Source of the DNA: Polytrichum commune
Lineage: Eukaryota > Streptophyta > Polytrichopsida > Polytrichales > Polytrichaceae
NCBI GenBank assembly: GCA_950295325.1
Contig: OX485803.1
Coordinates: 16,308,001 to 16,368,000, forward strand
DNA: 60,000 nucleotides
Direction: 5' to 3'
Part shown: positions 12,322-24,635 of the stretch, piece after piece
How positions within the stretch are numbered: the stretch's first letter is position 1
Layout: each line of letters begins with the position of its first letter
Notes under the pieces: model-generated
The model's database searches: none
The model's input: the letters and a program-made list of their open reading frames with translations, nothing else
What the model was told of the DNA's origin: nothing
Position numbers and translations under genes: made by a program

Positions 12322-15300
12322 TCATTCAACGTGGGTTGCTTCTTCTGCGATCCGAGCAAGGTTGTCTTTTGCAAAAGTTATGTACTTTTGAGGGATGGAC
12401 ACTGATCCACTATGATTTTTCCGTGGTTTCCATGCTATGATTATGGAATCTGTATCTACCCAAGATGGACCGTGCTCAGAATCCACCTTCCACCGAAAGT
12501 TAGGGTTTGTATCCCAGCCTGTATAATGCCGAACAACATCTTCATTCCGTGCTGTCGGTCGGTAGTACTCTACTTGTATTTGTCGAAAATGAGGGCTGGA
12601 AGTTACAAAATTTGGTTTCGACAAAGCTCTTGCCACCCACACTGGCTTTGCATATGTCTCATCTCCAGGACGCAAAATGAGCATATAACCTTCATGACAA
12701 TCCACTGCAATGCGGAAAGATGGTGGCGGACGACTACTAGCAGGCCCCACGTAATGGTCGTCCACATCAAACTCCTCTCGAACCTCTCCATTTCCCAAAA
12801 GACTAGCCTCCGAAGCTTGTACATTGACACGTGTTTGTGGCCAAAACCCATGCCTTAAAGTAAGGGGTGTATCTTGATGAAGGTTTGCCAAAGCACCACG
12901 AACACGTGTCCAATATTGTATCCAACTTCCGTAACGAAGCCAACACGATCCACCAACATCCGCTACCCTCAAACTCTCCCAATATTGTATGAAGCCTGAT
13001 ATGCCTTTACAAATGTCCTCCAAATTCTTCATTAGTATTGGTTTGCAAGGCTTAGGCTCTCCGTCAGGCAACATCGTCCTTCCCTCCCCATCAACACGCC
13101 ATACAAGGAGACCCTCCGGCGGGCTCCAGTCTTGTGACGTGCACAACAACTTGTATTGCATGGCGGGGACACCATCGTCACGCACGTAGAACCGAAATTG
13201 TTGTGCCTTCGTATGTCCGATCAATCGGTGAGCTCCGCTTCGAATATACGGTTCTATAAATGCCTTGAAGTCTGGAACCTCCTCGATCATATGGGGGATG
13301 ACGGGAATGTTCTCCAAATCCATGTACGACTTCATCAACAATGGGATTGTCGGAAAATCCTCCTCGCGCAACTTCATGCTCCACCGCCCAAAAGATGCAT
13401 CGATATCGTCGTGCGTGTGGCCTACCAATAGAAAGGACACAAAAACCTCCTTGAAAATGCCTTTCGCAACCAACAACGACCAATATGCAAAAACATATCT
13501 ACTTTTATTGTCCTTCGCACAATTGTCCAATTGGACACGCAGAGTTGGGGGCAAATTCTTGGTAATCACATCTTCACTTGGTGGCTCCGGCAAGGAGTGC
13601 ACGCCATCCAAGACCGCTTCATATAGAGGTGTTGATCCCGAGTTTTCAAATAACAATCTTGATGAATAGGACGGCGGTTTCTCCAAATCACGTAAAAGCT
13701 TTGCAAATGACCCTATCGTGTGGTTTGAATCCGCCGGATACAAATCAAGAGCATAATGAGCATACTTGACATCACCATGTCCATGTGCAATCATCCCTGT
13801 AAAGCCAACCCAATGGTTTAATATTCAACTATAACACCAAAAAATTCACATGGTGTACATCTATGGCCCCAAGTACAAACCTAAAGCACAAATTTGTGTT
13901 TAGGTAATGCAATGCAATTGTTATCGAAATTACCTGTAACCGATACAGGAAGCTTAAAAAGGCCGTCCGTGGCTTTGATTCGATTTGCAAAACATGGTGA
14001 GGCTGTTTTGGCATGGTCCATTTTGTCATGGATGATTGTAAGGACCTCCAAAGGCCTAGAGATGGACAAAGCTCTATTTGTGTAGTAATCATTACGGTGT
14101 GCCTCTTGCATGTTCACATGCTTGAAATAGTTCATTTGATGTGCGGCATAGGACTCTGTCCCCATCGTGTGTGCATCTCGAAGGCGTTTCAACTTCTCGC
14201 ATTTGGAACAACGGGCAAATTTGTCGCCTCGTCTTTTTGTGATGTATTCGCTAAAGTGAGATTTTTTTATTGCACTCAGTTTCGACAACGAAATAGGGTC
14301 CAACCCAGCCTTCTCGCCAACTGCGTTTACGTCCAACAATATGTCTTTCCATTTCGTGCTTGTAGGAAGAACCTTCTCCACAACCTTTTCACCGGTTGCG
14401 AGTGTGCGTGTTTTGTGCGGCATTGCATCGGCAAGGGGGACAATGATGGTTGCCAGAGTGGCGGTTGCTTGTCTCGTTGCTTCCCTTGGTTTCTTTAAGC
14501 CCGTATTCCCATGGTGACGGGACCGGCGGCCTTCCTTGGCATACGCGGCTTGTCTATAAAATTCCGCTTTCGACACACCGTGAATGATGTACCATGCGGT
14601 ACAACACACGTCTATGCTCTCAAGGGTGATGACCTTGCGACCCGCTCCGTTCACATGTATCGCCCTATGGACATCAAGCTTTTTGGTGGATCTTAGACGG
14701 AAATCTCCAAGCCACATTTCCTCGCGGATGGCCTTCAATTTATCCCTTGGGAACAATTGGCAACAACGATGTACACAACAATCCTTTGTGGCAACTTCTC
14801 TAATGGACTCCTCACAAAGCAACCTTTGACGTTTACACTCATTTGTAGACGGAGTAGGACGTGCCAATGTATTGTACTTCCGTAGGCCTTTGCGTGGCCG
14901 AATGTTTGCTTGGAGCTCTTCTTGGATTTGGATGTGTCGTCGCTCATGCTCATGCAAATTAACCCCATCAATTGTCACATTCCTCAACGGCCACCTTCGC
15001 AACGAGAACCTATGAGTTGGATTCACTTCAGAATGTACGAGTGATTCCAATATAACAACTCCAACGTCCTCGGTGCCAAGGGGGTTTTCATCAATGCAAT
15101 CTTGTGGATGTGTGTTTCGACAAATACCCTCCGCCACAGCAACTCCACTGTCATTAACAAGTACTACATCCAAATTCACCCATGAAGCTCGTGAAAGCCC
15201 AGCACATTCCACAGTGGGGCAAGAAGGGGCAGATGGCGAAGGACTCCCCAAGTCACCTTCATCTGCACTGTCATCAAAACTATCCTCCCCAACAATGTCT

Positions 15301-15377
15301 AGCTCATCCCCAGACGTAGATTGGGTGTTGCCCATGTCGTCAGAGAAGGAATCCCCTCTTCCACCAACTCCCTCCAT
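12322..15377 (-). CDS. Transposase-like protein (DUF7869-like), two exons
   Basis: Exon 1 runs from an ATG at 15377 to 13934. The intron is 13933-13797 (GTAATT...TTTACAG), and exon 2 runs 13796-12322 ending in TGA. The junction keeps the frame (GGG glycine across it). Exon 1 starts with an acidic/serine-rich region. It then has a Cys/His segment (CVHRCC, FPRDKL), a helix-rich block with VCCTAWYIIHGVSK, a MPHKTRTL motif and CSKCEKLK. Exon 2 carries QLDNCAKDNKSRY followed by VGHTHDDIDASFGRW. This D-N...HTHDDID pattern is, from memory, that of DUF7869 proteins, an RNase-H-like fold found in transposon-related genes, so a DDE-type transposase or a domesticated derivative is likely. An acceptor TGTAG just upstream (about 15384) suggests a further 5' exon. 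The frame has no internal stop, unlike most neighbours. The superfamily assignment is tentative. Confidence 0.7.
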
Positions 15378-15544
15378 TGCGCCTACACACATGGAAAGAA
15401 TGTAAGGGTCCAAAAGAATCAAATATCGGAAAATGCAAGACACCATGATCAATGGGGACACCGAGGATGAAGACATTTCCAACACTACTACAATGTGAAC
15501 TCCCAACACTGTGTGCAAGTCCAAAACAAGTTCCAGAAATTATT

Positions 15545-16176
15545 TTGGTGCGGGTTTGGGTCGACCAGCCCAAACTTCATAAGGGTCGGACTGAACCCCT
15601 AACACACTGGGGTAGGGGTTTGGGTCGACCGACCCAAACCTCACAAGGGTGCATCCACCCACACCAGGTAGGGGTTTGGGTCGGTCGACCCAAACCTGAT
15701 AAGGGTCAGGAAAAAACCTTAACACACTGGGGTAGGGGTTTGGGTCGACCGACCCAAACCTCACAAGGGTGCATCCACCCACACCAGGTAGGGGTTTGGG
15801 TCGGTCGACCCAAACCTGACAAGGGTCAGAAAAAAAACCCTAACACACTGGGGTAGGGGTTTGGGTCGACCGACCCAAACCTCACAAGGGTACATCCACC
15901 CACACCAGGTAGGGGTTTGGGTCAGTCGACCCAAACTTGATAAGGGTCAGGAAAAAACCCTAACACACTCGGGTAGGGGTTTGGGTCGACCGACCCAAAC
16001 CTCACAAGGGTGCATCCACCCACACCAGGTAGTGGTTTGGGTCGGTCGACCCAAACCTGACAAGGGTCAGAAAAAAACCCTAACACACTGGAGTAGGGGT
16101 TTGGGTCGACCGACCCAAACCTCACAAGGGTACATCCACCCACACCACGTAGGGGTTTGGGTCGGTCGACCCAAAC
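15545..16176. repeat. Palindrome tandem array, left part (120-bp unit)
   Basis: Five near-identical units of about 120 bp (starts near 15601, 15721, 15842, 15962, 16082) each contain two copies of the 20-bp palindrome. One copy reads TTTGGGTCGACCGACCCAAA and the other has the complementary centre (GGTC). They are separated by CTCACAAGGGTGCATCCACC and TGATAAGGGTCAGGAAAAAACC linkers. About eleven palindromes are present. Each can form a 9-bp stem with a 2-base centre. Because 120 is a multiple of three, long repetitive open frames result, which I do not call genes. The array lies directly 5' of the minus-strand DUF7869-like gene and continues at 37768-38165 beyond the hAT insertion. Confidence 0.9.
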
Positions 16177-16290
16177 CAGGGTTGTCTATTGTGTCGTGAC
16201 GGAGGGTAATCCCGACATAATGTCGTGTCGTCACGACACGTATCCGTCACGACATTATGCCGGATGCTGTCTTTATCCTGACGGACTTGA
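16177..16290. repeat. hAT left end with subterminal motifs
   Basis: The TIR CAGGGTT is followed by repeated GTCGTGACGG and CCGTCACGAC motifs in both orientations (about 16191-16250), partly forming an inverted repeat around TCGTGTCGTCACGACACG. Such clustered subterminal motifs are typical transposase-binding sites in hAT elements. Binding by the BED domain of the encoded transposase is inferred. Confidence 0.75.
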
Positions 16291-16414
16291 ATTTTACCGA
16301 TTTTTTTGTGTAATTACATTAACCCATTTCTGACACGTAGGATTTACAATGTCCACGTGTGATGACATGTCAGCAAAGTAAAGGTAAAGTGGGGAAAAAT
16401 TTACTAGAGCCCGT

Positions 16415-16897
16415 CCGCCCCCCCGTCCGCCTCCGTTCCCAACCCCCGTTCGCCCCCGTTCCCAACCCCCGTTCGCCCCCGTTCCCCCCCGTCCGCTCCC
16501 GTTCACAATCCCCATTCGCCACCGTTCCCCCCCCGTCCGCTCCACCCCCCTCCGTCCGCCCCACCCCCGTCCGCTCCCCCGTCCGTTCCCCCGTCCGCCC
16601 CCCCGTCCGCCCCCCCCCCCCCCCCCCGTCCGTCCGCTCCCCCGTCCGCTCCCTTGTCCGCTCCCCCCCCCTCCGTCCGCTTCCCCGTCCGCCCCCCCGT
16701 CCGCTCCCCCCCGTCCGTCCACTCCCCCGTCCGCTCCCCCCCCCCCCTCCGTCCGCTTCCTCGTCCGCCCCCCGTCCGTCCGCTCCCCCGTCCGCTCCCC
16801 CCCCTCCGTCCGCCCCCCCGTCCGGTCCCCCCCCCCCCCCTCCGTCCGCTCCCCGTCCGGTCCCCCCCCCCCCTTCCGTCCGCTCCCCCGTCCGATT
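16415..16897. repeat. CCGTCCGC array upstream of hAT transposase
   Basis: This is a C-rich, G-poor (plus strand) array of degenerate short units built on CCGTCCGC(C/T)CC, beginning as CCCCCGTTCCCAACCCCCGTTCG. It ends about 7 bp before the TATA box at 16904. Purine and pyrimidine are strongly segregated between the strands. The Pro/Arg and Gly-rich frames across it are composition artefacts. Confidence 0.85.
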
Positions 16898-16903
16898 CGA
16901 ATA

Positions 16904-16912
16904 CTATAAATT
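16904..16912 (+). promoter_or_regulatory. TATA box of the hAT transposase gene
   Basis: CTATAAATT follows the C-rich array. It lies about 230 bp before the likely start codon at 17142, with TTTGCAG (a 3' splice-like site) in between, consistent with a leader exon and a short 5' intron. Confidence 0.5.
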
Positions 16913-17141
16913 GAGGGTTCAAGGTGCCATTTTTGCCTCCACTGACATAGTGTGTCTCAAGTCTTTTGATTCTCCTTTGAGGAGTGAGGATTGAATGCGT
17001 GAGACCCGAATGCAGAGGATACTTTGTCCAATCTAGTGACTGTGAATTAGGGTTGCCCTTGTGGCACTCTTGAACAGGACCTAGTATGCGATCAAAGTTA
17101 CTTGCTTTAACTTGTTTGTATTTGCAGGTTTTGTTGAAGTC

Positions 17142-18834
17142 ATGCCACGCCGAAATGATGCATGGGATCATTGGTACGAGGATAAGGGGATGGTTCCCGG
17201 TAAATCACAAAGGCAGGTTAACTGTAGGTTTTGCCCGTTCGTCATATCTTACCGAGGAAATAGAATGTTGGCCCACCTTGGTTATAGACCTCCTGTAGGG
17301 GGTGCTTGTGATGTTTCCACATGTAGGATGGTACCCCCGCATATTAGGGTCTTGTTTGAACATTGCGGAGGCATTGTGCCCTTACATGTAGGCATTGTAA
17401 ATGAGGACTCTCCGGTGCCAGATATTGTACCTCTGGAGCCTATTATAGCGGACTCCGTAATTAGTGAAACAGAGCCTTTGCTTATGTCCCAATCCACTCA
17501 ACATTCTGATGTTGTGATATATGGCACACCTCCTCGTGAACTACGTCAACTCAACATAACGGAGGGGTTCAATGTGTCAACAAAACAACTCCTTGATAGA
17601 GCATGGGCAACGGCTTTTTATGAAGCTAACATTCCTTTCAACATTGTGAGACATCCTGCACTTGTTCATGCTGTGCGTGAAACTGCCCGTCATCGAATGC
17701 CAGCCTACACACCACCATCGTACAATGCCATCCGTACGAAGTTGTTAACTGATAAAAAGGTTGACCTAGATAGGCAAGTGAAGGAGAAGATGGGGAATTC
17801 CGTTGAAAAATACGGTGTTACAATATGTTGTGATGGATGGGACAACGTGCAAAACCGACCTCTCCTAAACGTTCTCCAATGCGGCACAAAGGGAGATGTT
17901 TTCTTGGGTACCATTGATACCACGGGAAATCACAAGGATCATGTATACGTTGCTGCTCAAATTCAACCATTTGTGGAAAAGGTTGGTCGACATAATGTGG
18001 TCCAGATTTGCACCGACAATGCCCCAGTTATGGCCTCCGCTGCTCGCGACTTGATTCAAGCAAATCCCGATCTATATTTTCAAGGATGTGCTGCGCATTG
18101 CCTAGATCTCCTCTTAGAAGATTGGGGGAAGGAGGAATGGGTGAAAAAGTTGGTAAAAAAGGCGCGCCATATTTGTGTTTTTATCAAAAACCATCATGCT
18201 TCTCAAGCTATACTCCGGAGGTTGTCACCAAATCTCTCACTCCGCCTACCTGTAGAGACCCGTTTTGCAACAAACTTCATCATGATAGATCGTCTTCTTC
18301 AAGTACGCAATGCTTTGGAAAGAATGGTGGTTGATGAGGATTGGCCTACTCTAATGCGTGATATGAGGAGGAGATCTCGCACCTCTTACATGAAGGGCTC
18401 TGCTGTGCGAAGCTTTATACGTTCTGATGGATTCTGGAACACGTGCGAAAATTTCTTGTATATGGTGATCCCGGTTGTTAAAGCTCTTCGTGTATTTGAT
18501 GGCAAGGCGCCTGTAATGGGAATGGCTTGGAGGGTCATGCATGATTTACAAACCCATATTCGTGGATTCAGTAAACCTCCATTTCGCTTAAGCCCTGAGC
18601 TTGCTGCAAATGCTATGCTAACGTTTCAAAATAGATGGAGGTTGATGTTGAATGATCTACATTGGGCTGGAGCGATGTTAAATCCGCTTCTACGTGGTTG
18701 GGCCCCACTCCATGAGGATGAGAATTCGAGGACAATCTTAAATCAAGTTCTTCGCAGGCTTGCTCAAGATGAGGACACTTATGTCCAAATCCTCCACCAG
18801 TACCAAGATTTCCTTGAAAATCGAGGGCCTAACG
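17142..18834 (+). pseudogene. hAT transposase, 5' part (BED + DUF659-like), interrupted
   Basis: The ATG at 17142 follows TTTGCAG, a good acceptor. The product starts MPRRNDAWDHW and has a BED-type zinc-finger region in the first 70 residues (CRFC...H...C). It next has the DUF659-like catalytic part, with TICCDGWDN (about residue 230) and QICTDNAPVM (about 290) supplying the two RNase-H aspartates, then the CAAHCLDLLLEDWG motif. The frame runs unbroken for about 560 codons to 18829, where the copia element sits. The rest of the gene resumes at 25022. The transposase would cut and rejoin DNA at the CAGGG ends of the surrounding element. The two parts together approach 1,060 residues, long for the family because of a C-terminal extension. 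This is the clearest family assignment in the window. Confidence 0.85.
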
Positions 18835-19260
18835 TGTTGGAAGTAAATGAGATTAGTTGCAAAATGCGACAGAGATTCGGTGCATAATTACTTCTTCAAT
18901 GAATTCACTGCCCTCAATGGCAATCTAAGGGTTTATATAGTAAGTGCCCTGGCCTCGAGGTAAGGAGGCCAGGTGTCGCAACTACATTGCACCGTACTGC
19001 TGGCACCTTGTCTACCTCAGTCTACACGGGTCGAAGCCCGCCGATACCCTCGGGATGACCGGACGAGGTCCGAGGTTAGCCTTATACCCTCGGGATGACC
19101 GGACGAGGTCTGAGGCTTTCTACTAAGTACTTTACTTAATAGCTGAGTAACCAGGTTAATACCCTGGACTCTTTAACAGCTATATACTGTGTAGTCTTTA
19201 TAGTCTGTTGAGTAGCTAATAGTTAACACCTGGTTGTATATTAACTATTCCATCTCAACA
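18835..19260 (-). repeat. Copia 3' LTR with internal 40-bp duplication
   Basis: This 426-bp LTR is bounded by TG...CA with TGTTG/CAACA inversion. It matches the 5' LTR at 24636-25021, apart from a 40-bp tandem duplication spanning 19044-19123 (unit beginning ATACCCTCGGGATGACC). The duplication must have arisen after or during the reverse transcription that produced this copy. Confidence 0.92.
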
Positions 19261-19273
19261 CTCCTCCTCAACC
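19261..19273 (-). promoter_or_regulatory. Polypurine tract of the copia element
   Basis: On the minus strand the 13 bases before the 3' LTR read GGTTGAGGAGGAG. This purine-rich primer site for plus-strand DNA synthesis abuts TGTTGAGA, the LTR start. Confidence 0.8.
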
Positions 19274-19347
19274 GGGTGTTAACCTCATTAAAAACTTTTC
19301 CAAGTAAAACCCAATTTGGGATAAAACCTTGGATAAAGAAAAGAGCA

Positions 19348-22300
19348 TTAACGACCAGGAGAGGTTAGGGAATGGAGTGTTTTCATGCCAGCTGCTTCTA
19401 CAAGTCTTCTATGTTTGTATGCAGGCAATGCTTTAGTTAGCATATCGGCAATATTATGTTCTGATTCAACCTTTCTAATTTCTAGTTGCCTACTTTCTAT
19501 CAAGTCTTGACTATAAGTAAAAATGTGTGGACTTATGTGCTTTGTTCTATCAGCCTTTATGAAGCCTGATGACATCTGCCTAATGCATGCTGCATTATCT
19601 TCAAAAATAATTGTTGGCTGGTCTTGAATCTGCAATCTGCACTGCTTCACCAGGATCTGCTCCATGGTCCTCAACCATACGCATTCTCTAGCTGCTTCAT
19701 GGAAGGCTAGTAACTCCGCGTGATTGGTGGATGTAGCTGTTGTAGTCTGCTTTGTAGACTTCCACGAAATTGGAGCGCCATTCTTCAAAAATATGTAGCC
19801 TGTCTGTGACTTACCTGCAGCCACATCAGTTCGAAAACCAGAATCTGCATACCCTGAAATTTCAGGTTTATCAGTTTTTCTATAGTATAAGCCTAGGTCA
19901 GAAGTTCCACGTAAATACCTTAACAAATGCTTGACACCATTCCAATGTCTTATTGTAGGACTCTGACTATGTCTAGCTAACATACTAGTTGCAAATGCTA
20001 TGTCAGGTCTAGTATGTGTTGTCAAGTATGTAAATGCTCCAACCGCTGTGAGGTATCTTGACTTGTCCACAATCTCCTCCTCCTCCTCACAAGGTTGGTA
20101 AGGATCCTCATTGGTCTTGCTGCGTCCAATCATAGGGGCAGCCAATGGATTGGCAGTATCCATTTGAAATTCCTTAAGGACTTTGTTGACATAGGCCTCC
20201 TGATGTAAAAGAATTCCTTCATTTTCTACATGGTGAACCTGTAAGCCTAAACAGAAAGTGGTAGGGCCTAAAAACTTCATATCAAATTGTTGTGTTAAAA
20301 TGTTCTGAGCATAGTTGCACAAGTCTTGGCTACCTAAAATGTTCAGATCATCAACGTAAACAGCTATTATAGTGAAATCAGAATCTTTTATAAGAGTAAA
20401 GATGCATGGTAAGGTAGGGTTGTAAATAAAACCTTGTGCAATCAGGAAATTGCATAAGTGATGATACCAAGTGCGGCCTGATTGTTTCAGGCCATATAAA
20501 GCTTTAGAAAGTCTTAAGCCTGCAAATCTGTCGGGTTTGGGGTTAGGAGTAGTATTTAGAAAACCAGGAGGAGGTACTAAGTACAGTACAGAGTCCAATG
20601 TACCATGCAAGTAGGCAGTCACGACATCAAGTAAATAAATCTTCAAAGATAAATGAACTTTCAAACTTAGCAAATATCTAAAGGAGGTGGTATCCATGAC
20701 TGGACTGTAGGTTTGATCGTAATCGACTCCAGGTCTTTGGGTAAATCCTTGTGCTACAAGTCGAACTTTGTAGCGAGAAACATTACCTGCTGCATCAAAT
20801 TTACGAGTGAAAATGAGTTTATGGCCTACAGGTGGTTTATCAAGTTCCAAAGAGAGTTCGCCAAACACTTGGTGTTTGCGAAGTGAGTCATACTCTGTAT
20901 TGATAGCTGCCTGCCACTGAGGCCAATCTTATCTGGCCATTGCTTGTTGAAGTGTGGTAGGATTAGAGTCTGGGGGTTGGTTAGAAGGTTGAGATGGGTG
21001 GCCAGAGTTTGTATCCCGGTCTTCAATGTCTTCAAGGTCTTCAACATCTGCAGATGTGTCTTCAGCTGTAAAGTGTACCTTGGGCCATTTGATGGAATCA
21101 GGTGAGGATATAGGGTTTGGTGGTTGTCGTTTGGTTAAGATATGCCCTGTACCAGGTAGGGGATGTCGAATGATGCGAGGTTCAGATGAAAAACCATCTG
21201 GTGTGTTGTCAGCTAGGGCCTTGAGGTTCAGAAGTTTCATAACTTCTGTATTGGCTAAGGGTGTAGGGGGATCAGGGTTCATGGTTAAGGTCTCAGGGGC
21301 TTTAAAGTTGATGGGTTCATTAGGTTGAACAGGTTTGTAACGTAAGGGTGGGAAAATGGTTTCAATGAATCGACAATTGGCAAACCTGGCTCTAAGTAAA
21401 TGCCCTGTTTGGGGGTCAAGGTATCTAATTATGGATTTAGAGTCAAAGCCAATGTAAATCCCTTCTTGCCTGTGGGCCCCAATGGTATGTCGTCGGGGTT
21501 CAGTAACAGGTACCCAGACCTGACATCCAAATGTTCTGATGTGCGAAACATCAGGTGGTCTCCCTGCCACCAGCTCATAAGGTGTCTGAACATTAAGTAA
21601 AGTAGGGCGAAGTCTTAGCAAGGCAGTTGCATGTAGAACTGCATGTCCCCATAGGTTAGGTGGGAGTTTAGCATGCAATAGGAGGGGTCTGGCTATCAAT
21701 TGGATCTTTTTAATGAATGCCTCTGCAAGCCCATTCTGACTGTGTTCATAAGGTACAGAGTATGTTAAAGTAATTCCCATTGCTGTACAATAATCTTCAA
21801 AGGCATGTGATTGAAATTCTTTGGCGTTATCCATTCTTAAGTACTTAATGGGATATTCTGGGAAATGATTGCGATAGCGTAAGAGAATGGCTAATATTCT
21901 GGGAAAGACCATGTTCCTGGTGGGTAGTAAAGAAACCTCCAAATGACTCCCAGAGGCATCGACTAAAACAAAGTAGTACCTGAATGCCCCAGATGGTGGG
22001 TGGATAGGACCACATACATCTCCATGTAATATGTACAGGGGTGGAGGTAATTCTGTGGGAAGAGTCCAGGTGGAGGGTTTCTGAATGTACTTACCCTGGA
22101 TACACGCTACACAGTCAGTGGTCTTCGTAGCATCTGAGGTCAGTAGGTTATGTCCAGTAATTAATGGGAGCATTCTTCGGAATAGGGTGGTCCCGGGGTG
22201 TCCCAATCGCCTGTGCCATAAATCAGGCTTAGCTACAGTATCTAAAGATACTCCCTGTGCTAGGTGATGGCCTTTAGCTTTAGGGTCTCTAGCCCAAGCT

Positions 22301-23907
22301 GCCATGCTTACCTCTTCCGCATCTATCGGAGAGATGGGGCTCACTGTCATTGGCTTTATGACAATCGTGTATAAGCCTTCGGCTCCCGCTTTTGCGGTGG
22401 CAAGGAGCTCATGTCCTTGCCTGAGCGCCAGCACTTCTTCATCTTTTTCCATTTCTGTGGAAATGTGGATCTTCCTTGCTCTCAGATCCCGGTAGCTGAT
22501 CAGGCTACGCGGCGCATCTGGAGCATACATGGCATTTTCACATGTGAGGGGGAAGCCCCCGGGCAAAACAACAGTTGCCCGGCCCTCCCGAAACCTCATG
22601 GTTCGGCTTCCGGCCATTGTCACAATTTGACAATGCTGCCAGGATGTCTCATTATCCTTAAAGTGGAAGAAGTTAGGATTAGTAAGGATTGTATGAGTGG
22701 ACCCACTATCTAGGAGAGCCACATCTGGTTTAGATGTGTGACTCCCATAGATAGTCATGAAGCTTTCCAGATCATGTGTGGATGAGGAGGGGTTAGGGGT
22801 CTGGAAGTTGTAGTTCTGCCTAGGTTGCAAGCGAAGTTGCTGTAATTCCTTATACATATTAACCAGGTAGGGGGGAGCGCGACATTCCTTCGCAAAGTGA
22901 CCTGGGCGACCGCATTTATGACAGTTACCCTTTATGGGTTTAGTAGGATAATGTCGTGGATTGAAACGAGGCTGGGTTTGCTTACCTCTGGGCAAAGGAC
23001 GATGGTAAGGTTTAGGGTGGGGTCTGCGGGAAGAACCTTTGGGAGGCCTTCGGGAAGCCTCAGCTGCATGAGTTTCAATCTGATGTGCGGCAGGTCCAAT
23101 AGAGTCTCGGTTGTCTGTAGCATATCCTCGTCGTCCTGGATTAGCTGTAGGGCCTCTGTGTCGAAGTAATGCTCCAGTCGAGGTTGCATCAGGTCCTAGG
23201 TGGTGATCTCCATAGGCAGGGACAGCAGCTGTGTTGTGAATCTCCCTTGCAGGTTTGGAATCAGCATTGCGCAAAAGGAGTTGATGATGCTTCTCTGCTA
23301 GCAACAGGTGGGACATCAAAGTAGTGTGCTTTTTGAATTTCATATTGCGATATTGCTGGGAGAGGATGGCGGTAGCAGGCGGGAACGTCGAAAGTGTCTT
23401 TTCGATGAGCTCCGCGTCAGTCACTTCTTGACCGCAAAGACGAAGCTGGGCGACAATTCGATGAAGCTCAGAATTGAAAGAAACAAAGTCGGGGAAGTCC
23501 AACACCTGCAGGTTGATCCAGTCTGTACGTGCCTGGGGTAGAAAAAGAGTTTGCTGGTGATGGAAGCGCGCGTGCAACTGAGCCCATAGATCTGCCGGAT
23601 CATCGATCTCGAGGTATTGCAGTCGCAAGTCGGGGTCCAGGTGACGCCGTAAAAGAAGAAGTGCTTGCCACTTACATACATCAAGAAGGTTAGCAGTAGG
23701 GTTAGGGGCATCAGAAGTAGATGCGACAGGCGTAATAAGGGTTCTTGCTATACCTTCAGCATTTAGGACGGTTTTGGCATCATTAATCCATTCAAGGAAA
23801 TTTGTTCCATCAGCACTGAGGGGATTGAATAATAATGATTGCATTCTACTCTCAAGGAAAGTGGTTTTGGTTGACATGATTTCTCTTCCAGATAGTCTTC
23901 TAGACAT
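19348..23907 (-). pseudogene. Copia gag-pol polyprotein with one in-frame TAA
   Basis: The frame starts at an ATG at 23907 and runs about 1,520 codons to 19348, broken once by TAA at 20929-20931 between integrase and reverse transcriptase. Gag ends with the zinc knuckle CHKCGRPGHFAKEC. Protease has LLDSGSTHT. Integrase has HRRLGHPG...CVACIQGK and the acidic residues in LHGDVCG, RMDNAKEF and EHSQNGLAEAF. RT has YSPVMD and YVDDLNILG. RNase H has GYADSGF, STNHAELLA and EDNAAC. The downstream frame continues in register without a frameshift. Since the LTRs are identical apart from the duplication, the stop is either very recent, present in the parent and mobilised in trans, or read through. This copy is probably not competent alone. 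Confidence 0.9.
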
Positions 23908-24635
23908 AATTAGATCAGAGTAGGATAGAATGTATAATAGATTTCTGGATGTGATATGATGAGTAAGTATATGCTGGGTATCTACAAGGAATGATACGTA
24001 AGCATATGAGAAGTACAGACAGATATTGAGGGAGTATAAACAAATATGATTATACTACTGTATGTACTTCTTCAATATCTATGTGTACCTCTGGTTGAGA
24101 ACATGCAAATAGAACAAACTGGGTAGAGGTATGTACATATACAAGTGTGGTTAACTTATATTAACAAAGTAGAGGAAGGAACATAGGGTGTTGAGTATGG
24201 ATAAACACAGACTAGGGTAAAAAAAATAAAAAAAATTGGACAGTATTTAGTTTCGATGAAGAGGAATTAATATGAAATCAAACATCAAGTGCATAAATGG
24301 AATAACAAGTTACGAAAACACAGTAAAGAGCAAGTGCATAGATTAAGTAGAAAATAATTGCATAGAGTGGGTAGTATGTGACCGATAGAAAAGTATGGTA
24401 GGAGCTGTTGGATGGATCGCCGTAACGCCGCCAGAAGAGTAAGAGAAATAGGAGCGTAGTAAGAAAAATTACAAACGCCGAAGGTTGTGTGTGCAGAGTA
24501 AAAACTTTTAACCTATCTACAGAATGCACTCATGTGATCATTCGTTTTTCCTCACCGGAGTAACTTCTGCTTAGGGTAGGAAGAAAGAGAAAGAGAGAGA
24601 GATAGATTATCAGTGCCAGGATCGTGCTGATAACG
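23908..24635 (-). other. Copia 5' leader with primer-binding region
   Basis: About 730 bp lie between the 5' LTR and gag. Directly next to the LTR the minus strand reads CGTTATCAGCACGATCCTGG, the expected position of the primer-binding site. It does not start TGG as an initiator-Met tRNA 3'-end match would, so a different tRNA or an internal-fragment primer is possible. A minus-strand frame at 24278-24529 is Tyr/Leu-rich and hydrophobic but has no recognised homology and is not called. Confidence 0.6.

Noticed and set aside
15545-16176. CRISPR-like array
   Set aside because: Spacers are near-identical linkers, the repeats are palindromes in alternating orientation, and the genome is eukaryotic with introns.
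15452-16199. Long open frames through the palindrome array (134 and 112 codons plus strand, similar on minus)
   Set aside because: They are periodic because the 120-bp unit is a multiple of three and lacks stops in that phase. All parts are array sequence with no independent start or domain.
16294-17171. Gly/Arg-rich and Pro/Arg-rich frames of 142-222 codons over the C-rich array
   Set aside because: The base composition removes stop codons on both strands. The frames overlap one another and have no conserved motif.
18008-18334. Plus-strand 108-codon frame within the hAT transposase
   Set aside because: It is in another frame inside the well-recognised DUF659-like coding region.
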